The position numbers were made by a program, and so were the translations under genes. Shown piece after piece: positions 32,304 through 34,925 of a DNA stretch of 34,925 bases (the stretch's first letter is position 1; every line of letters begins with the position of its first letter). Under the pieces are notes generated by a model, which saw nothing but the letters and a program-made list of their open reading frames with translations, did not search any database and was not told the DNA's origin. Source of the stretch: an uncultured Lachnospiraceae bacterium (lineage in GTDB: Bacteria; Bacillota; Clostridia; Lachnospirales; Lachnospiraceae); the NCBI GenBank assembly GCA_947385785.1, contig CANDMH010000008.1, positions 1-34,925 of the forward strand. Reading direction: 5' to 3'.

Positions 32304-33128
32304 ATGAAGCATCTTGATTTATACGAACAGAAGATCATCAGCGACCCGGAATTTCCGGTGCAGCTGCATATCAATGACATTTCCAGCAGGAAGCAGTATT
32401 TTGCGTCTCACTGGCATGAACATATCGAGCTGCATTACGTCAGGGAGGGGAGAACCCTGCTGTGCCTGAACCAGAGAGAAATCTGGGCGGAGAAGGGAAA
32501 TCTGGTGATTGCAAACAGCAATGAGCTCCACGCAGGATACTGTGACGGGAGCCATATGGAAGTGCTGGTGATGATTTTTGAGATGGAAGCATTTTCCAGG
32601 GAACTTGCTGACAGAAATGTCATTTTTCAGTCACTGATTCAGAAGGATGAGATAATAGATGAGATTATGGGGGCGATTTACCGGGAGTATGCGGAACAGA
32701 GGATCGGTTACCGCCTTGTCTGCAAAGGGGAGCTGCTGAAGCTGATTGCTCATCTGGTACGGGAATATACGGTGGAATTTCTGACAGAGCGTGAGAGTGA
32801 CAGAAGGAAGAAGCAGCTGGAGCGGCTGAATCTGGTGCTGGACTATATCCAGTCAAATTATACGCGGCAGATCGGCAATGGCGAGCTGGCAGGGATTCTT
32901 CATTTGAGCGAGGACAGATTTAACCATCTCTTCAAGGAGAGCATGGGCATGGCGCCGCTGCAGTATATAAATGAAGTGAGGCTCAAGAAGGCAATGAATC
33001 TTCTAAAGAAAAAGGAAGGAAACGTTGCTGAGATTGCGGACAGCGTGGGGTTCTCGGATTACAATCATTTCGGCAGGCAGTTTCGGCGATATTACGGATG
33101 CGCGCCTTCCGAAATCCTCAAGAGATAG
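32304..33128 (+). CDS. AraC-family transcriptional regulator
   Basis: A 274-aa regulator. The N-terminal half (about 1-150) is a cupin-like sensor (HWHEHIELHYVREGRTLLCLNQ, GNLVIANSNELHAGY), as in sugar-responsive members. The C-terminal pair of helix-turn-helix motifs (about 175-274) has LVLDYIQSNYTRQI, LAGILHLSEDRFNHLFKESMGMAPLQYI, and VAEIADSVGFSDYNHFGRQFRRYYGCAPSE, the typical AraC signature. AAGGAGG precedes ATG 32304 by about 11 nt; the GTG at 32274 is in frame but earlier. It may control the sugar isomerase 560 nt downstream. Confidence 0.9.
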   Translation: MKHLDLYEQKIISDPEFPVQLHINDISSRKQYFASHWHEHIELHYVREGRTLLCLNQREIWAEKGNLVIANSNELHAGYCDGSHMEVLVMIFEMEAFSRELADRNVIFQSLIQKDEIIDEIMGAIYREYAEQRIGYRLVCKGELLKLIAHLVREYTVEFLTERESDRRKKQLERLNLVLDYIQSNYTRQIGNGELAGILHLSEDRFNHLFKESMGMAPLQYINEVRLKKAMNLLKKKEGNVAEIADSVGFSDYNHFGRQFRRYYGCAPSEILKR

Positions 33129-33133
33129 CACCG

Positions 33134-33419
33134 AAGCCCGGCTCCGCCAGACACAGGCCACAGCCGCAAAGCCCTGAGCCGCCAGATACAGTCCGCAGCC
33201 GTCAAAGCCCTGAGTCGCCAGATACAGTCCGTAGCCGTCAAAGCCCTGAGTCGCCGGATACAGTCCGTAGTCGTCAAAGCCCTGAGTTGCCGGACACAGG
33301 CCGCAGCCGTCAAAGCCCTGAGTTGCCGGACACAGTCCGTAGCCGTCAAAGCCCCTGATCTTCCATACAGACCACAGCCGCCGAAGCCCTGAACCGTCGG
33401 ACACAATTTACAGCTGCCA
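33134..33419. repeat. 36-bp tandem minisatellite
   Basis: About eight units begin at AAGCCC: 33134, 33169, 33205, 33241, 33277, 33313, 33349 and 33384, with 36-bp steps (35 in the first and the last). A typical unit includes AAGCCCTGAGTCGCC, GGATACAGTCCGTAG and CCGTCA. Central copies are the most alike. It starts 5 bp after the AraC stop. Confidence 0.85.
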
Positions 33420-33533
33420 GATAGCAGTCAGATGCCGTCAGCAGGCGGATTTTTCCGCCAACAGAGACTCTCGGCCGCCAGATAGCAGTCAGATTCCGCT
33501 AACAGGCGGATATCTTCTGCCGACAGAGAGCCT
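33416..33533. repeat. 61-bp direct duplication with hairpin
   Basis: GCCAGATAGCAGTCAGAT occurs at 33416 and again at 33477. The first copy contains a perfect hairpin GGCGGA-TTTT-TCCGCC (33444-33459); the second has a decayed one. It adjoins the 36-bp array, whose units also carry GCCAGATA or GCCGGATA, so it may be an expanded relative. Confidence 0.6.
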
Positions 33534-33580
33534 CCACCAGTGGATATACAGATTGATAAAAACAGCAGAATCGTATGTAT

Positions 33581-33621
33581 AGACAGCAAAATGAATCTTT
33601 CATATTATGCTGTCTTTTTTT
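33581..33621 (+). terminator. rho-independent terminator
   Basis: AGACAGCA (33581-33588) pairs with TGCTGTCT (33608-33615) over a 19-nt AT-rich loop, followed directly by a T-run (33615-33620). It would end the AraC transcript before the isomerase gene. Confidence 0.65.
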
Positions 33622-33686
33622 ATAATCAAATAAACCAACATAAAATTCTAGATGGTAAAAATACATAAAAAAACGGAGGAATTGCT

Positions 33687-34658
33687 ATGAAATTAGGAAC
33701 ATTGACGGTAGCACTGGGCGATCTGCCTTTCGAAGAGGCATGTAAGTTCCTGTCAGAGAGAGGCGTGCAGATGGTGGAAATCGGCTGCGGTGGTTTTCCG
33801 GGCAAGGCCCACTGCGACGCGGCGGGACTTCTGGCAGATGAGAGAAAGCGGGATGCGTTCATGGAGACGCTGGATAAGTATCATCTGGAAATCAGCGCCC
33901 TGAGCAGCCACGGAAATATGGTGCATCCAAATCCCCAGGTGGCGGCGAAGTTTGAGGCGGATTTTACCAATGCCATTCTGCTGGCGGAGAAGCTGGGGGT
34001 GCCGGTGGTCAATACCTTCTCAGGGTGCCCTGGGGGAAGCAGGGAGGACAGGACGCCCAACTGGGTCACATGCCCCTGGCCGGATGATTTCAGCGAGATT
34101 CTGGAGTACCAGTGGAATGAAGTGCTGGTGCCCTACTGGAAGGAGAAGGCTGCCTTCGCGGAGGCTCACGGTGTGTCCAAAATCGCCATGGAGCTTCACC
34201 CCGGCTTCTGTGTATACAATACGAAGAGCATGCTGCGGCTGCGCAGGGAGGTGGGACCTCAGATTGGCGCAAACTTTGACCCCAGCCACCTGATCTGGCA
34301 GGGAATGGATCCCTGCACTGCCATCAGAGAGCTTGGCAGGGAGGGCGCTATTTTCCATTTCCATGCCAAGGATACGAAGGTGGATGCCAGAAACACGGCT
34401 GTCAACGGCGTGCTGGATACCACTCATTACGGGGAGGAGCTGGAGAGGTCCTGGATCTTCCGTACCGTGGGCTATGGCAACGGCGAGGAGTATTGGAGGA
34501 ACATCATTTCCGAGCTGCGCATGGCGGGCTATGATTACGCCGTCAGCATCGAGCATGAGGACGGACTGATGTCCGGCAGGGAAGGCCTGGAGAAGGCGAT
34601 CAGTTTCCTGAAAAATGTGCTGATTTATGAGGACAGGGGCGCTATGTACTGGGCCTAG
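33687..34658 (+). CDS. sugar phosphate isomerase/epimerase (xylose isomerase-like TIM barrel)
   Basis: A 323-aa cytosolic TIM-barrel enzyme of the AP-endonuclease-2 family. Metal-binding residues are in place: E169 (AMELHPG), D198 and H201 (NFDPSHLIW), H226 (FHFHAKD), and E289 (SIEHED). The substrate is probably a keto-sugar, inositol or sugar phosphate, but the sequence does not tell. GGAGG stands 8 nt before ATG 33687. It follows an AraC regulator and a terminator, so it has its own transcript. The first repeat of the region to the right begins on the last base of its stop codon. Confidence 0.86.
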   Translation: MKLGTLTVALGDLPFEEACKFLSERGVQMVEIGCGGFPGKAHCDAAGLLADERKRDAFMETLDKYHLEISALSSHGNMVHPNPQVAAKFEADFTNAILLAEKLGVPVVNTFSGCPGGSREDRTPNWVTCPWPDDFSEILEYQWNEVLVPYWKEKAAFAEAHGVSKIAMELHPGFCVYNTKSMLRLRREVGPQIGANFDPSHLIWQGMDPCTAIRELGREGAIFHFHAKDTKVDARNTAVNGVLDTTHYGEELERSWIFRTVGYGNGEEYWRNIISELRMAGYDYAVSIEHEDGLMSGREGLEKAISFLKNVLIYEDRGAMYWA

Positions 34659-34745
34659 TGCGAGAAGAAGTTCTAAGGCAGCCTGGTGCGAGAAGAAGTT
34701 CTAAGGCAGCAGAGTACGCTGCCTTAGAACTTCTATGTCTCGCAC
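34658..34745. repeat. duplicated arm and large hairpin after the isomerase
   Basis: A 25-bp sequence beginning GTGCGAGAAGAAGTTC and ending AAGGCAGC occurs at 34658-34682 and 34686-34710. Its reverse complement follows at 34718-34745 with one 4-nt bulge (ATGT), so the second copy forms a stem of about 25 bp with a 7-nt loop AGAGTAC. It could end transcription or block exonuclease; a T-run is lacking. Confidence 0.75.
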
Positions 34746-34772
34746 GGAAGAACGCAAGTGCAGCGTTCTTCC
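34746..34772. repeat. 10-bp perfect hairpin
   Basis: GGAAGAACGC (34746-34755) pairs with GCGTTCTTCC (34763-34772) over loop AAGTGCA, the same loop and arm ends as at 12173-12191. It leads directly into the 41-bp array. Confidence 0.65.
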
Positions 34773-34778
34773 AGACTT

Positions 34779-34925
34779 GCAGCGTGGCAGGAAGCAGGTG
34801 CGGCGTTTTTCCCGGTTTTGCAGCGTGGTGGGAAGCAGGTGCGGCGTTTTTCCCGGTTTTGCAGCGTGGCGGGAAGCAGGTGCGGCGTTTTTCCCGGTTT
34901 TGCAGCGTGGCGGGAAGCAGGTGCG
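34779..34925. repeat. 41-bp tandem array running off the window edge
   Basis: Units start at 34779, 34820, 34861 and 34902 (partial) with GCAGCGTGGCGGGAAGCAGG, then TGCGGCG, then TTTTTCCCGG. The first is slightly diverged (GGCAGGAAG). Each unit carries GGGAA and TTCCC arms around a GTGCGGCG stretch, a decayed version of the preceding hairpin. Its total length is not seen. Confidence 0.85.

Larger units (their letters stand above)
33129..33686 (+). other. 558-nt gap filled by tandem repeats and a terminator
   Basis: From left to right the gap holds the 36-bp array (33134-33419), the 61-bp pair (33416-33533), the terminator (33581-33621) and AT-rich sequence before the isomerase gene. Open frames on both strands across the array are products of the repeat period and lack ribosome sites. 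No further gene is seen. Confidence 0.7.

Noticed and set aside
33003..33406. Minus-strand frames with GFDGYGLYPATQ-type repeats, and a plus-strand SPESPDTVRSRQ frame
   Set aside because: All three follow from the 36-bp array; no start site, overlap with araC, and no known domain.
33134..33419. CRISPR array
   Set aside because: Units are contiguous 36-bp repeats without unique spacers and no cas genes are present.

Overview
The window looks like chromosomal DNA of a gut-type Clostridia, most likely Lachnospiraceae. Supporting signs are moderate G+C, strong AGGAGG-type ribosome sites, an argC-J-B-D arginine locus, Rpn-type nuclease genes with a GxxQGxxQG tail, AAA-ATPase/DUF1703 proteins, YdcZ transporters, and two-component systems paired with GerMN lipoproteins. 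Almost every gene reads on the + strand; the one clear exception is a small Rpn-tail gene at 18591-18881. Taxonomy is inferred from gene style only.

Layout. (1) 176-1756 cardiolipin synthase. (2) 1767-3217 the ArgR-box-like promoter and argC. (3) 3338-12173 a roughly 9 kb insert that separates argC from the rest of the arginine genes: a Nudix hydrolase, a pyridoxamine-oxidase-like flavoprotein, a GH105/GH88 glycosidase, a zinc-ribbon Nudix enzyme, an Rpn-family nuclease, a GNAT acetyltransferase, a cytosolic HExxH peptidase, an unrecognised protein, and an ATPase plus HNH pair with the architecture of Septu (PtuAB) anti-phage defence. (4) 12250-16367 argJ, a small membrane protein, argB and argD, which together with argC take N-acetylglutamate to N-acetylornithine and recycle the acetyl group. 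(5) 16549-18497 an orphan solute-binding protein and a YdcZ transporter. (6) 19085-30258 a long co-directional run: comEA, a WalRK/MtrAB-like two-component system with a GerMN lipoprotein, a second two-component system, an ABC-2 exporter, and comEC. The two competence genes thus bracket two signalling modules. (7) 30537-34658 an AAA-ATPase/PD-(D/E)XK protein, an AraC regulator and a TIM-barrel sugar-phosphate isomerase.

The most unusual content is non-coding. At least two families of short palindromic elements recur in intergenic gaps. One has ends GGAARTGYC and CAGTTCC. The other has ends related to AACTGGCAAAT and CACGAGTATA. They often start right at a stop codon. Tandem minisatellites occur with periods 39 (13490-13790), 36 (33134-33419), 61 (33416-33533), 41 (34779-34925) and 16 bp (23156-23214), plus a 30-bp array inside comEC that codes a repetitive linker between its membrane and nuclease-like domains. 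No tRNA, rRNA, CRISPR array or complete insertion sequence was seen.
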